From Actinomadura roseirufa (GTDB lineage Bacteria > Actinomycetota > Actinomycetes > Streptosporangiales > Streptosporangiaceae), in assembly GCF_900659635.1 (NCBI RefSeq), contig NZ_CAACVB010000029.1, positions 1 to 52,170 of the forward strand: DNA of 52,170 bases, written 5' to 3'. The notes under the pieces are model-generated. The model had not been told where the DNA came from. It saw nothing but the letters and a program-made list of their open reading frames with translations, and made no database searches. The translations under genes were made by a program, and so were the position numbers. Of the stretch, positions 32,105 to 41,470 are shown piece after piece (the first letter of the stretch is position 1; the number at the start of each line of letters is the position of its first letter).

Positions 32105-32932
32105 TCATACATCGCGCCTCCGCAGCGCCAGGTGTCCGGCTGCGTGGGCCAGCCCCGCCCAGGCCGCCAGCAGCGCCAGCGCGACGCCGCGGCCGTACGG
32201 ACCCGTCGTCCCGTACATGAGGTGCAGGCCCGCCGGACCAGGGAGCAGGTTCGCGACCCCGACGAGCGCGTCCGCCTTGGGGAGCATCAGCCCGACCGGT
32301 ACCACCAGCAGGACGACGACGGCCGCCGTCAGCGTGCCCGCCGTGCTGCGCATGACCGCTCCCAGGCCGATGACCAGGACCGACACGAGCGCGAGGTAGG
32401 CACCGATGGCGAGCGCGTGCGCGATGACGTCGCCGCTGCCCGTCCGCGCGCCTTCTCCGCCCATGGTCACCACCGCCATGAGCATGCCCAGCGGGGCGAG
32501 GGCGGCGCCGACCGCGAACAGGACCAGCGAGACGACCAGGCTTTTGGCCGCCAGCATCCGGCCGCGTACCGGGACGCACAGCAGCGTCGTGCCGACGGAC
32601 CCGGTCGCGTACTCACCGGCGATGCTCAGCACGGCCGGCGCGACGAGCGCGAACTGCGACATGTACAGCGTCCCGCCGACCGCCGTCTCCGGGGGCGTCA
32701 TGTTCGCCGCGTCCGCCGCCGCGCCCTCCCCCTGGGAGCGTCCCGCCACGCCCACGATCACCGAGTAGGCGGTCTGCAGGGCGACGGCGGCGAGGAGGCA
32801 GAGCCACGTGGACCGGACCGTCCACAGCTTGAGCCACTCCGCGCCGAGCGCCCCGGCCAGGCCGCCGCCCACGGGTGGGCCGAGCGCGGGCTGCCGACCG
32901 CCGCGGGCCGGTGTGCCCGTCTCCGCGGTCAT
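32105..32932 (-). CDS. ABC-2-type transporter permease
   Basis: A 275-residue integral membrane protein with about six hydrophobic segments: near residue 40 (TWLCLLAAVALQTAYSVIVGV), then FALVAPAVLSIAGEYATGSV, SLVVSLVLFAVGAALAPLGMLMAVV, a loop, IGAYLALVSVLVIGLGAVM, LTAAVVVLLVVPVGLML and ALLAAWAGLAHAAGHLAL. The motif GEYATGSVGTTLL is the G-E-Y-x-x-G hallmark of ABC-2 permeases in antibiotic- or lipid-export systems. The ATG at 32932 (GGGGGAGAG upstream) overlaps the stop of the ATPase gene, so the two form one transporter. Confidence 0.88.
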   Translation of the reverse strand: MTAETGTPARGGRQPALGPPVGGGLAGALGAEWLKLWTVRSTWLCLLAAVALQTAYSVIVGVAGRSQGEGAAADAANMTPPETAVGGTLYMSQFALVAPAVLSIAGEYATGSVGTTLLCVPVRGRMLAAKSLVVSLVLFAVGAALAPLGMLMAVVTMGGEGARTGSGDVIAHALAIGAYLALVSVLVIGLGAVMRSTAGTLTAAVVVLLVVPVGLMLPKADALVGVANLLPGPAGLHLMYGTTGPYGRGVALALLAAWAGLAHAAGHLALRRRDV

Positions 32933-33882
32933 CGCTCTCCCCTTCCGCCCGCGCCGGCGCCGTCCTGCGGCAGCGCCGTGGTGTACTCCGCACGTCCGGT
33001 CGTCAGGCGGAGATAGGCGTCCTCCAGGGAGGAGGTCACCGCGCGCAGTTCGTGCAGCCGGACCCCCATCTCGTGGGCGACGTCGCCGGCCTCCTCCACG
33101 GTCGCGCCGTACACGGTCAGAGTGCTCGCGGCGGACCTCTCGACGGTGCGCCCGGCCGCCCGGAACCGGCATTCCAGCGCGGTGAGGCCGCCGGGTTCGG
33201 GGCCGCGGACCCGCACGACCGCCGCCGCGCCGGTCGCCACGATCGTCTCGATCGGCTCGTCGGCGATCAACCGGCCCCGGCCGAGGACCACGAGGTGGCC
33301 GGCGGTCAGCTGCATCTCGCTGAGCAGGTGGCTGGAGATGAGGACGGTCCGCCCCTCGGCGGCCAGCGAGCGGGCCAGCCCGCGCACCCAGCGCACCCCC
33401 TCCAGGTCGAGCCCGTTCACCGGCTCGTCGAAGACGCAGATCTCCGGGTCGCCGAGCAGCGCGCCGGCGATGCCGAGCCGCTGGCTCATGCCCAGCGAGA
33501 ACGTCCCGGCGCGGCGTGCCGCGACCCGCTCCAGCCCGACCATGCCGATCACCTCGTCGACGCGGCGGCGCGGGATCCCGTTGCTGCGCGCCATGACGCG
33601 CAGGTGGTGGCGGGCGCTGCGGGCGGGGTGCAGCGCCTTGGCGTCCAGCAGCGCTCCGACCTCGCGCAGCGGGTACCGCAGCGCCGCGTACGGGACGCCG
33701 TTGATCAGCGCCGCCCCGGCCGTCGGCCGGTCATGGCCGACGATCATGCGCAGGGTGGTGGACTTGCCGGCGCCGTTCGGGCCGAGGAAGCCGGTGACCC
33801 GGCCCGGCCGGATCTCGACCGAGAGGTCGTCCACGGCGGTAGTGTCACCGTAGCGTTTGGTCAGCCCCTTGAGAGTGATCAT
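32929..33882 (-). CDS. ABC transporter ATP-binding protein (drug/antibiotic export type)
   Basis: A 317-residue ATPase that powers the ABC-2 permease encoded next. Walker A GPNGAGKS at about residues 36-43, Q-loop region, signature FSLGMSQRLGIAGALL, Walker B EICVFDEPVNGLD, and the switch His in LISSHLLSEM. The signature is S-L-G-M-S instead of L-S-G-G-Q, common in this daunorubicin/bacitracin-exporter-like group. The C-terminal extension of about 90 residues is also typical. ATG 33882 has GGAGACC just before it. It lies 71 bases after the FtsX-type permease gene. Confidence 0.92.
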   Translation of the reverse strand: MITLKGLTKRYGDTTAVDDLSVEIRPGRVTGFLGPNGAGKSTTLRMIVGHDRPTAGAALINGVPYAALRYPLREVGALLDAKALHPARSARHHLRVMARSNGIPRRRVDEVIGMVGLERVAARRAGTFSLGMSQRLGIAGALLGDPEICVFDEPVNGLDLEGVRWVRGLARSLAAEGRTVLISSHLLSEMQLTAGHLVVLGRGRLIADEPIETIVATGAAAVVRVRGPEPGGLTALECRFRAAGRTVERSAASTLTVYGATVEEAGDVAHEMGVRLHELRAVTSSLEDAYLRLTTGRAEYTTALPQDGAGAGGRGER

Positions 33883-33953
33883 CAGGTCTCCGTCTCGCGC
33901 GAAGGGCCGCCCGGCGGGGGTCGGCCGGGCGTGCCGGGTCTCGGCGGCGCGGG

Positions 33954-36464
33954 TCATTCGGCGGCGATCGCCACCAGGACGTCGGTGCGTGCGGCCCGCC
34001 GTGCGGGCCACAGCGCGGCGACGATGCCGACCAGGCTGAGGCCGCCGATCGCCAGCGCGATCGTCCCGACCGGGACGGTGATGTCCCACAGCCGCTGCCC
34101 GAGCGCGACGTGCTGGAGCACCGCGCCCACCGCGACGCCCACCAGGACGCCCAGGACCGCGCCGAACAGGCAGATGACGATGCTCTCCACGGCGATGGTC
34201 GAGCGGATCAGCGACCGCCGCGCGCCCACCGCCCGCACGACGCCGATCTCCCGGGTGCGCTCCATCACCGACAGCACCAGCGTGTTGACGACGCCGAAGA
34301 CGGCGACGACGATCGCGACGCCGAACATCGCGTACATGAGCGTGAAGGCGATCCGCTGCTCGTCGAGACCCTGCCGGGCGAGGCCGTCCCGGTCGGTGAC
34401 CTCGACGTCGGGCCGGTTCGCGAACGCCCGGTCGATCGTCTGCCGGACGGCCCGCGGGTCGGGGCCGGTGGCGTAGATCGTGGTGACGCTCTGGCGCAGC
34501 GGCGCGGGGATCCGGGCGACGTCGATGAACAGGCTCGCCTGCAGCTCGGTGGCGTCGTAGACGCCCACCACCCGGGTCTCGATCGGCCCGCCCCGGCCGG
34601 GGAGCAGCGTGAACCGGTCACCGAGCCCCAAGCCGAGCATGTCGGCCTGGTTGCGGGAGATCACGGCGCCCTGCGTCAGGTCGGGCACGCCCTTGGTCAT
34701 CTTCGGTGACAGCACGGTGCGCAGCGCCGCCGGCTCGATCGCGGAGATCTTCCGCTGCGTCTCGCCGCCGGAGTGCCGCAGTTTGACGATCATGTCGCGG
34801 CCGCCCGCCACCGCGGTCACCCCCGGCAGCGACCCCACCGTGCTCATCTCCGCCGGGGTGAGCGTCGACTCGCCGCCCGCCGCCGACCGCAGCGCGACGG
34901 TGCCGGGCGGGGTGTTGGCGCGGGTGGTCGAGCCGACCAGCGCGGTGAACGTCGCGCTGAGCGTGGCGAACGCGCAGACCAGGCCCAGCCCGATGGTGAT
35001 CGCGGCGGCCGTTCCCGCGGTGCGGTGCGGGTCGCGGGCCGCGTTGCGCACGCCCATCCGCAGCGCCGCGCCGCGGCCCGCGACGAGCCGGGCGACCGGG
35101 TTCAGCACCGCCTCGGCGATGAGCGGGGCCAGCAGCAGCACCCCGACGGTGGCCAGGACCGCCCCCGCCATGCCGACGATCCGCGCCTGGTTGGACACGC
35201 TCGGCGCCGCGGTGACGAGCACCAGCACGGCGCCGAGGACGATCGCCCCGGTGCCCAGGACGACGCGCGTCCGCTTGGTCTCGCGGGGGATGGTGCCGTC
35301 CACCCGCAGCGCCGCCACCGGCGGGACGGCCGCGGCGCGCCGCGCCGACCCGTAGGCCGCGAGCACCGACACCACGACGGCGACGGCGTAGCCGAGCAGG
35401 ATCGCGGTGGGGCTGACGACGTAGTGCAGGTCCTCGCCGGTCCGCATGAGGCCGAGCAGCAGCGGCCCGAGCGCGGCGCCGAGCCCCGCGCCGAGCGTGC
35501 CGCCGATCAGCCCGAGCACGGTGGCCTCGACGATGAGCGAGAACCGCACCTGCCGCCGCTTGGCGCCGACGGCCCGCAGCAGCGCGTACCGCCGCCGCCG
35601 CTGCTCGATCAGCATGCCGAAGGTGTTGGCGATGACGAACATGCCGACCAGCAGCGTGACGGCCGCGAACGGCAGCATGGTCAGCCGGAGGTCGCCGGCC
35701 TCCTTGTCGGCCTGCCGCTCGGAGGCGGCGGCGAGCTGCGCGCCGGTGCCGACGGCCCGGTCGGACGGGACGGCGGCGCGCGCCGCGGCCGCGATCGTCT
35801 TCGGGGCGGCGCCGGGACGGGCCGTCAGCTCGACGCGGTGGAAGGCGCCGCCGAGCAGGCTCCGCGCGGTCGCGTCGTCGTAGGCGACCGACGGGACCCG
35901 GTCGGCGGGGGTCTGGGTGTCCGCGTCCACGGTGGGGCCGAGGTTGCGGTAGTCGAAGACGGCGGTGACGGCGGCCCGGTCGGAACGGCCGTTGGCCAGC
36001 AGCACCGTCACGGTGTCCCCGACCTTGACGTGGGCTTTCTTCGCCGCGTCCGCGCTGAGGGCCACCTCGCCCCGCCGGGACGGCGCCTTGCCGTCCTTGA
36101 TCCGGAACCGGTCGGCGCCGACCCAGTTGGTGCCGGCGAAGTCGGGCACCGTCTCGGCCTTGACGAGCTTTCCATTGCGGCCGACCAGCCCGGCGCGCGC
36201 GATGAGCACGCCGTCGGCGCGGGCGACGCCCGGCAGCCGGGACAGCCGGTCCCGGTCCGCGGCGGTCAGCTCCGGCTGGTTCCCGGGGCTGCGCACGACT
36301 GCGGCCACGCCCGAACGCTGTTCCCTGGCCGCGAGCGTGGCGGCGACGGAGTCGCTCACCACCCAGGCGGCTACGGTCGCGGTGACGCCGAGCACGATCG
36401 CCACCAGCGTCATCGCGAGCCGGGCCTTGTGCGCGCGAAGGTCGCGCAGCAGGCTCTTGAGCAT
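33954..36464 (-). CDS. FtsX-like ABC permease (MacB/BceB superfamily)
   Basis: An 836-residue permease with two FtsX-like modules. The N-terminal membrane helix (residues about 15-40) is followed by a large extracellular domain (MacB-type, about 45-240), three helices (about 255-400), then a second helix, second extracellular domain (about 500-690) and three C-terminal helices (VVAVFGVVNTLVLSVMERTREIGVVRAVGARRSLI). Such proteins act as mechanotransmission pumps for peptides, lipoproteins or antibiotics. Its start overlaps the stop of the adjacent ATPase gene by one base (TGATG). Confidence 0.92.
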   Translation of the reverse strand: MLKSLLRDLRAHKARLAMTLVAIVLGVTATVAAWVVSDSVAATLAAREQRSGVAAVVRSPGNQPELTAADRDRLSRLPGVARADGVLIARAGLVGRNGKLVKAETVPDFAGTNWVGADRFRIKDGKAPSRRGEVALSADAAKKAHVKVGDTVTVLLANGRSDRAAVTAVFDYRNLGPTVDADTQTPADRVPSVAYDDATARSLLGGAFHRVELTARPGAAPKTIAAAARAAVPSDRAVGTGAQLAAASERQADKEAGDLRLTMLPFAAVTLLVGMFVIANTFGMLIEQRRRRYALLRAVGAKRRQVRFSLIVEATVLGLIGGTLGAGLGAALGPLLLGLMRTGEDLHYVVSPTAILLGYAVAVVVSVLAAYGSARRAAAVPPVAALRVDGTIPRETKRTRVVLGTGAIVLGAVLVLVTAAPSVSNQARIVGMAGAVLATVGVLLLAPLIAEAVLNPVARLVAGRGAALRMGVRNAARDPHRTAGTAAAITIGLGLVCAFATLSATFTALVGSTTRANTPPGTVALRSAAGGESTLTPAEMSTVGSLPGVTAVAGGRDMIVKLRHSGGETQRKISAIEPAALRTVLSPKMTKGVPDLTQGAVISRNQADMLGLGLGDRFTLLPGRGGPIETRVVGVYDATELQASLFIDVARIPAPLRQSVTTIYATGPDPRAVRQTIDRAFANRPDVEVTDRDGLARQGLDEQRIAFTLMYAMFGVAIVVAVFGVVNTLVLSVMERTREIGVVRAVGARRSLIRSTIAVESIVICLFGAVLGVLVGVAVGAVLQHVALGQRLWDITVPVGTIALAIGGLSLVGIVAALWPARRAARTDVLVAIAAE

Positions 36465-37207
36465 CAGCGGCCCACTTTCTCCAGCGCCTTCATGCGGTCC
36501 AGCACCGAGTCGGCGGTGGGCTCCGCCATCTCGTCGACGATGCGTCCGTCGGCCAGGAACAGCACACGGTCGGCGTAGGCGGCGGCGCTCGGCTCGTGCG
36601 TCACCATCACCACGGTCTCGCCCAGCTCGTCCACGCTCCGCTTGAGCCGGCGCAGCAGTTCGGCCGAGGAGCCCGAGTCCAGCGCGCCGGTCGGCTCGTC
36701 TGCGATCACCACCTCCGGCTCGGTGACCAGCGCCCGCGCGCACGCGACCCGCTGCTGCTGCCCGCCGGACAGCTCCGTCGGCCGGTGGTGCAGCCGCTGC
36801 CGGAGCCCCAGGGCGTCCACGATCCGGTCGATGACCTTCTGGTCCGGCCGCCGGCCGGCGAGGTCGAACGGCAGCGTGATGTTCTCCAGCGCGGTCAGCG
36901 TCGGGAGCAGGTTGTACGCCTGGAACAGGAACCCGACCTTCTCGCGGCGCAGATCGGTGAGCTGGTCGTCGCTCAGCCCCGACAGCTTGGTCCCGCCGAT
37001 CCAGACCTCGCCGCCGTCGGGCTTGTCCAGACCCGCGACGCAATGCATGAGGGTCGACTTCCCGGATCCGGACGGGCCCATGATCGCGGTGAACTCTCGT
37101 TTCTCGAAAGCGACGTCGACGCCGTCGAGGGCGGTGACGGCCGCGTCTCCCGAGCCGTATCTCTTCGTCAGGCCCGAGGCCCTTACAGCGGCATTTTCCT
37201 GCGTCAT
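36464..37207 (-). CDS. ABC transporter ATP-binding protein (MacB/LolD type)
   Basis: A 247-residue ATPase partner of the FtsX-like permease. Walker A IMGPSGSGKSTLMH (about 43-50), FLFQAYNLLPTLTALENI (Q-loop), signature LSGGQQQRVACARAL, Walker B EVVIADEPTGALDSG, and switch His in VMVTHEPSAAAYADR. All catalytic positions are intact. It is the first gene of the leftward exporter/two-component locus; a TGAC-N4-GTCA repeat 62 bases upstream of ATG 37207 is a likely operator. The longer upstream frame to 37648 is not supported by conservation. Confidence 0.93.
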   Translation of the reverse strand: MTQENAAVRASGLTKRYGSGDAAVTALDGVDVAFEKREFTAIMGPSGSGKSTLMHCVAGLDKPDGGEVWIGGTKLSGLSDDQLTDLRREKVGFLFQAYNLLPTLTALENITLPFDLAGRRPDQKVIDRIVDALGLRQRLHHRPTELSGGQQQRVACARALVTEPEVVIADEPTGALDSGSSAELLRRLKRSVDELGETVVMVTHEPSAAAYADRVLFLADGRIVDEMAEPTADSVLDRMKALEKVGR

Positions 37208-37268
37208 GATCCGAAGTCTGCGCGGGGCGGCCTCCGGGAGGCATCGGCTGATCGACCCAGCGGCCCCT

Positions 37269-37280
37269 TGACGAAAGTCA
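37269..37280. promoter_or_regulatory. TGAC-GAAA-GTCA inverted repeat, candidate operator
   Basis: TGAC and its reverse complement GTCA are separated by GAAA, just upstream of the ABC exporter locus that ends in a NarL-type two-component pair. The short spaced palindrome is of the kind bound by dimeric NarL-family regulators such as DesR or LiaR. The link to the local regulator is inference. Confidence 0.4.
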
Positions 37281-37442
37281 GGGTCGGCCCGGCCGGAAAA
37301 GCTCGTCCATGTCCGGCTCCCGCCCGACGACCGGAGAGCCGACCCGCAGCACGGCCGGGCGCCCGGCGCGCCGCCACTGCCGAGCGGCAGCGTCTCCACC
37401 CTGCCGGTAGGGGTGATGACCCCGGGTTCACCGGAGACGGAA

Positions 37443-37475
37443 GAAGGCCGGACGGGGTTTCTCCGTCCGGCCTTC
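37443..37475 (-). terminator. Terminator after the GH2 gene
   Basis: GAAGGCCGGACGG (37443-37455) and CCGTCCGGCCTTC (37463-37475) form a perfect 13-base-pair stem with a seven-base loop, 18 bases after the stop codon of the leftward glycosidase gene. As is common in actinomycetes, only a short T-run follows. Confidence 0.85.
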
Positions 37476-37493
37476 GTGGGGTGGTTTCGTGGG

Positions 37494-40322
37494 TCAGTGG
37501 GTGCGCTGGGTCTGTTCGGGGACGTTGAATCCGTTGACGCGGACGTCGGGCTTGGTGGTGGCGGAGTAGCGGGCGGTGATGGTCTGCTGCTCTCCCGGCC
37601 AGAGCGTGATGTCGTTGTCGCTCCAGCGGATCGGGAGCACCTGCTCACCGCCGGCGAAGAGGTCGGCGCGGGTGAACAGGGCGGGGGTGCCGCCGCGGCC
37701 GACGTTGCGGACGGTCACGCTGGTCACCATGTCGCCGCCCTCCCGGTGGGTCGCGGCCTGGACCTCGATGTCGGCGGGCTTGAGGCCGCGCAGGCCGGTC
37801 AGGTCGGCGTAGCCGTCCTTCTGGAAGACCGCGAAGCCGTTGGACGGGGTGTACTTGCCGGGCGCGTGGGTCTTGGGCCAGTCGACCTTGTCGGCCTTGG
37901 TGGACAGCCAGTAGACGTTGCGGCTGACAGTGGTGGAGCCGCGGGTGAGAGTGAGCTTCTCGAAGTAGGTCGTGGAGATGTCGGCGGGGACCTTCGGGCG
38001 CAGGACGGTCCTGACGTCCTGGCCGCCCAGCGCCGCGACGGGCGCGGTGGCGGTGGCGCGGACCCGGCCGTCGATGTCGACGATCTGCGCGGTGGCGCGC
38101 AGGCCCTCCTGGCGGGCGCCGGTCAGGTTGGCGACCTTGATGGAGCCGTCGGCGTAGGAGTACATGATGTGCACCGGCTCGTTGGCCTTCTTCGCGCCGA
38201 AGTAGACGCCCGGCTGGTCGAAGTCGGAGCCGAACATGCTCCACTGGAGCGACGGCCACGCCTTGTTGAGCATCCAGTAGATGATGCCGGTGCTCGGGTT
38301 CGCCTTGTCGGTCGAGTTTCCGATGTAGGACTCGAACTGCGCGCGGGTGGCCTCGTATTCACCGAGCTGGACGGTCTTCTGGTACGAGCCCGCGTCCTTC
38401 CAGGGGCCGTACCTGTGCCACAGCGGGGTGTTGTAGACGCCCATCCGCGACAGCCTCGTGTAGTCGGCGTAGAGGAACGTGTGGTACATGTCCTCTCCGG
38501 CGGTCTGCCCCTGCGCTGTCACGGGATCCCAGATCTTCTTCTGCTCGCCGGGCGGGAGGAAGCGGTTCAGCGAGTCCTGCGTCGGAATGGTGTTGCCGGT
38601 GCTGACCTCGGTGTCGAATCCCCAGGCGCTGCCCGTCATGCTGAGGCTCGGGTCGGCGGTGTTGACGGTCTCGCGCTTGTTGTTCCACAGGGAATTGGGC
38701 GGAAAGTAGTTGTAGCCGCCCTCCTTGGTCCCGGCCGGGCCGAGTTTGGGCGAGGACTTGTACTCCGCCGCTGCGACCTGCGGAAGGCGCCAGTCGGCCG
38801 CGGCGAAGGCTTTCAGGAAAATGTCCTCCTTCTCCGCGTCGGGGGCCTCGTCGCTGCCCTGGAGGAAGGTGAAGACACTGGGGTGGTCACGCAGCCTTTC
38901 CGCCATGGTGCGGGCCTGGTTGGACGCGTTGGCCTTGACGTCGTTCGACCAGGTCGAGGACTTGCCCTCCCAGAGGGAGCAGCACTGCCAGCCCGGCATG
39001 ACCAGGACGCCGGCCCGGTCGAGCTGCGCGAACATGTCGTCCGGCGGGAAGTTGCCCTCGAATCGGACCGCGTTCAGTCCCATGTTCTTGATGTAGGAGA
39101 TCTGGGACGCCACTTCGGACGGCGAGTATCGCAGGAAGAGGTCGGGCGACCATCCGGCGCCGCGGATGACCAGCGGCTTGCCGTTCACGATGAACTGCCG
39201 GTACCCGTCCTTGCCGTGGGTCTTGCCCGGGACCGGCTTGGTCAGCCGCGAGGTCACCGTGCGGATGCCGAAGTCCTCGGCGGCGGTGCTGGAGACGGCG
39301 CCTTCCACGGACGCGCCGAGCGCGAGGTGGTACATCGGCTGGTCGCCCATCTGATGGGGCCACCAGATCGCCGGGTGCTTCAGGTGCAGGCCCGGACATG
39401 CCGCCTTGCCGATCGCGACGGTGCGGGTCGCGTGCGCGGGAAGCGTCACCGTGGTCGCGCAGGCGATGCGGGTGGAGCCGCGCGTCACCGTGCCCTTCAG
39501 TTCCACCCGCTGCGGCGATCCGGTGTTGTTCTTCAGATCGGCCTTGACGGTCAGGTCGGCGGTGGACAGGTCGGGGGCGTCGTCCTGAAGGACGTGGGCG
39601 TTCCGGATCGAGACCGGCCCTTCCTGGACGAGCTGCGGCGCATAGGGAAGCCCGGTGTTCTGATCGGGCGCCATGGGGTTCCAGTCGACCTGGTTCTGGG
39701 TCAGGTACCGCATGGGCGTATCGAACTTGGTGATGTCGGCGTCGTTGCGCGAGACGTCGAGCGCGATCGCGTTCGCCCCGTCCCGCAGGTAGGGGGTGAT
39801 GTCGTATTCGAGGCGCGTGTAGGAACCCTGAAGCCGCGCTCCGCCATCGACCTTCACTCCGTTGATCCAGAGGTCGGCCTTTCCGGAGACGCCGTTCATC
39901 ACCAGGAACGTGCGACCGCCCTTCCGGGGGTGCACGGTGAGCTGCTCCCGGTACCACCAGTTCACGTCGAACTGCTTGGCCGGTACCTTCGCCATGTTGT
40001 CGGAGTGGAAGATGTTCGGATACCGGCCGTTCTCCAGCAGACCCGCCATCAGCGTCCCGGGACGGGACAGCGGCAGCCACCCTTTCGTCGAATACCCCGG
40101 CTTGGAGATCTCCGCCCCCGTGTCGCGGGTGTCGGCGGACGATCGGATGGCCCAACCGGAGGTGAGTTCCGTGGTCCCGGCGGACCGGACCGCCTGGACG
40201 GCGGGCCGGTTCGCAGGAAGGGCATTGGCCGGAAGGGCATTGGCCGGCATCGCGGGAATCATCGTCCCGGCGAGGGCGACCGCGGCGCAGAACGCCATGG
40301 TTCGAGTCCTGGACCCTCTCAT
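37494..40322 (-). CDS. Secreted GH2 exo-beta-D-glucosaminidase
   Basis: A 942-residue exported enzyme matching actinomycete exo-chitosanases (CsxA-like), which release glucosamine from the non-reducing end of chitosan. The signal peptide covers about residues 1-28; a duplicated ALPAN unit follows. Then come a jelly-roll sugar-binding domain (about 50-215), an Ig-like domain (about 225-340), and the TIM barrel (about 345-640) with GAGWSPDLFLRYSP, the probable acid/base Asp in FLQGSDEAPD and the probable nucleophile Glu in GFDTEVSTG. Two further beta domains complete it. GGAG lies ten bases before ATG 40322. A perfect terminator follows; it is monocistronic. Confidence 0.88.
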   Translation of the reverse strand: MRGSRTRTMAFCAAVALAGTMIPAMPANALPANALPANRPAVQAVRSAGTTELTSGWAIRSSADTRDTGAEISKPGYSTKGWLPLSRPGTLMAGLLENGRYPNIFHSDNMAKVPAKQFDVNWWYREQLTVHPRKGGRTFLVMNGVSGKADLWINGVKVDGGARLQGSYTRLEYDITPYLRDGANAIALDVSRNDADITKFDTPMRYLTQNQVDWNPMAPDQNTGLPYAPQLVQEGPVSIRNAHVLQDDAPDLSTADLTVKADLKNNTGSPQRVELKGTVTRGSTRIACATTVTLPAHATRTVAIGKAACPGLHLKHPAIWWPHQMGDQPMYHLALGASVEGAVSSTAAEDFGIRTVTSRLTKPVPGKTHGKDGYRQFIVNGKPLVIRGAGWSPDLFLRYSPSEVASQISYIKNMGLNAVRFEGNFPPDDMFAQLDRAGVLVMPGWQCCSLWEGKSSTWSNDVKANASNQARTMAERLRDHPSVFTFLQGSDEAPDAEKEDIFLKAFAAADWRLPQVAAAEYKSSPKLGPAGTKEGGYNYFPPNSLWNNKRETVNTADPSLSMTGSAWGFDTEVSTGNTIPTQDSLNRFLPPGEQKKIWDPVTAQGQTAGEDMYHTFLYADYTRLSRMGVYNTPLWHRYGPWKDAGSYQKTVQLGEYEATRAQFESYIGNSTDKANPSTGIIYWMLNKAWPSLQWSMFGSDFDQPGVYFGAKKANEPVHIMYSYADGSIKVANLTGARQEGLRATAQIVDIDGRVRATATAPVAALGGQDVRTVLRPKVPADISTTYFEKLTLTRGSTTVSRNVYWLSTKADKVDWPKTHAPGKYTPSNGFAVFQKDGYADLTGLRGLKPADIEVQAATHREGGDMVTSVTVRNVGRGGTPALFTRADLFAGGEQVLPIRWSDNDITLWPGEQQTITARYSATTKPDVRVNGFNVPEQTQRTH

Positions 40323-40487
40323 GTGTCCGTTACTCCTTTGCTGCGGCGGGCGAGACCCGGTGATCGGGTACCGCCAATGCTCGTGCCGCGGACATGGGGA
40401 GGGCCGTAGGGCCAGGACGCCGACAGGGGTGGAGCTAAGCCCACTTTCTCAATTTGCAGGGCTCATTGCGGAAGGGCGGAGCGGCGC

Positions 40488-41381
40488 CTAGATGTAGCCG
40501 TTGCGGCGCAGGCGGACCAGGAAGGTGACGCAGAGGGCCAGCAGTGTGGCCAGCCACGGGGTCTCGGCGATGAGGAACGGCATGAGGGACCGGGTCTCGC
40601 TGTCACCGCTCCGGAGCCTGACCGGCATGAGCGGGACGACGGCCGCGTCGGGGGCGGCGATCACGGGCGCGTTGGTCTGCGGGGGCGGCAGCACCAGCGG
40701 CGTCGCGGGCGGCGTCTGGAGGGGGGTCAGGGACGAACTGGGGGCGAACAAGGGCAGGGGCACGGTCACCGGAGGCGGGACGGTGGTGTTCGCCGGTGCG
40801 GGAGTGGAGGGCGCCGTGCCGTCCGGCCGCTGGACGGGCGTCGTCTTCCCCGGACTGGGCTTGGGCGAGGCCGGGGTGCTCGGGGTCGGCTTCGGGTCGA
40901 CCGGAGCGGGCGGCTCCGGCGGCGTGACGGTGAGGACGACGCTCCTGCTCTGCCCGGGGGCGTTCGCCGCGTCCGCCGTGACGGTGACCGCGACGGTCGT
41001 CCGCTTCTTCACCCAGGACGGGATGACGACCTGGGCGGAGAGCGAACGGCCCGCGCCGCCGACGTCGCCCAGGGAACAGCCGCCCGCGCAGCCTCCAGAG
41101 ACCGACCCCGGCGACGTGGCGTGGATGCTCGCGGTCGCGTTCTGGAGCGTGCCCGACCCTGCCAGCACCCGCACGGACAGCGAGGTGGAGCCGCCGGGGA
41201 GCAGCGTCCTGTCGCCCGCGCTGACGCTGACGAGCAGGGTCGCCGGCGCGGGCGGCTCGGAGGAGGAGGGGGACGGGTCCGGTGCGGCCGGGTCGGCCGC
41301 GGCGATGGGGGCGAGGCCCACGGTCAACGCCGCCGCGGCGAGCGCGCCGACGGCGAAGCGGACGGGCACGGACGGCTTCAT
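40488..41381 (-). CDS. Exported, C-terminally membrane-anchored surface protein
   Basis: A 297-residue surface protein of unknown function. Signal peptide (residues 1-28, cleavage after AAADP-like site), then a beta-rich Ig-like domain (about 45-150: TLLVSVSAGDRTLLPGGSTSLSVRV, a CAGGC pair, TTVAVTVTADAA), a long Pro/Thr/Ser linker (about 155-245, PKPTPSTPASPKPSP), and a final hydrophobic helix LATLLALCVTFLVRL followed by RRNGYI. It has no LPxTG or LAxTG motif before the helix, so anchoring is probably by the membrane span alone. GGAGG precedes ATG 41381. It is co-directional with the sortase and small membrane protein upstream. Confidence 0.75.
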   Translation of the reverse strand: MKPSVPVRFAVGALAAAALTVGLAPIAAADPAAPDPSPSSSEPPAPATLLVSVSAGDRTLLPGGSTSLSVRVLAGSGTLQNATASIHATSPGSVSGGCAGGCSLGDVGGAGRSLSAQVVIPSWVKKRTTVAVTVTADAANAPGQSRSVVLTVTPPEPPAPVDPKPTPSTPASPKPSPGKTTPVQRPDGTAPSTPAPANTTVPPPVTVPLPLFAPSSSLTPLQTPPATPLVLPPPQTNAPVIAAPDAAVVPLMPVRLRSGDSETRSLMPFLIAETPWLATLLALCVTFLVRLRRNGYI

Positions 41382-41470
41382 CGGACCTCCATCGGACGCG
41401 GACCCCGTCATGGGACCGTGAGCAGGGGAGATTCCGGTGCCGACGGCGTTGTGGCCCGATGAACGCGCGG

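Noticed and set aside
37413..40409. Plus-strand open frame of nearly 1000 codons opposite the GH2 gene
   Set aside because: Composition is a GC-skew artefact; the minus-strand glycosidase has signal peptide, domains, catalytic residues and terminator.
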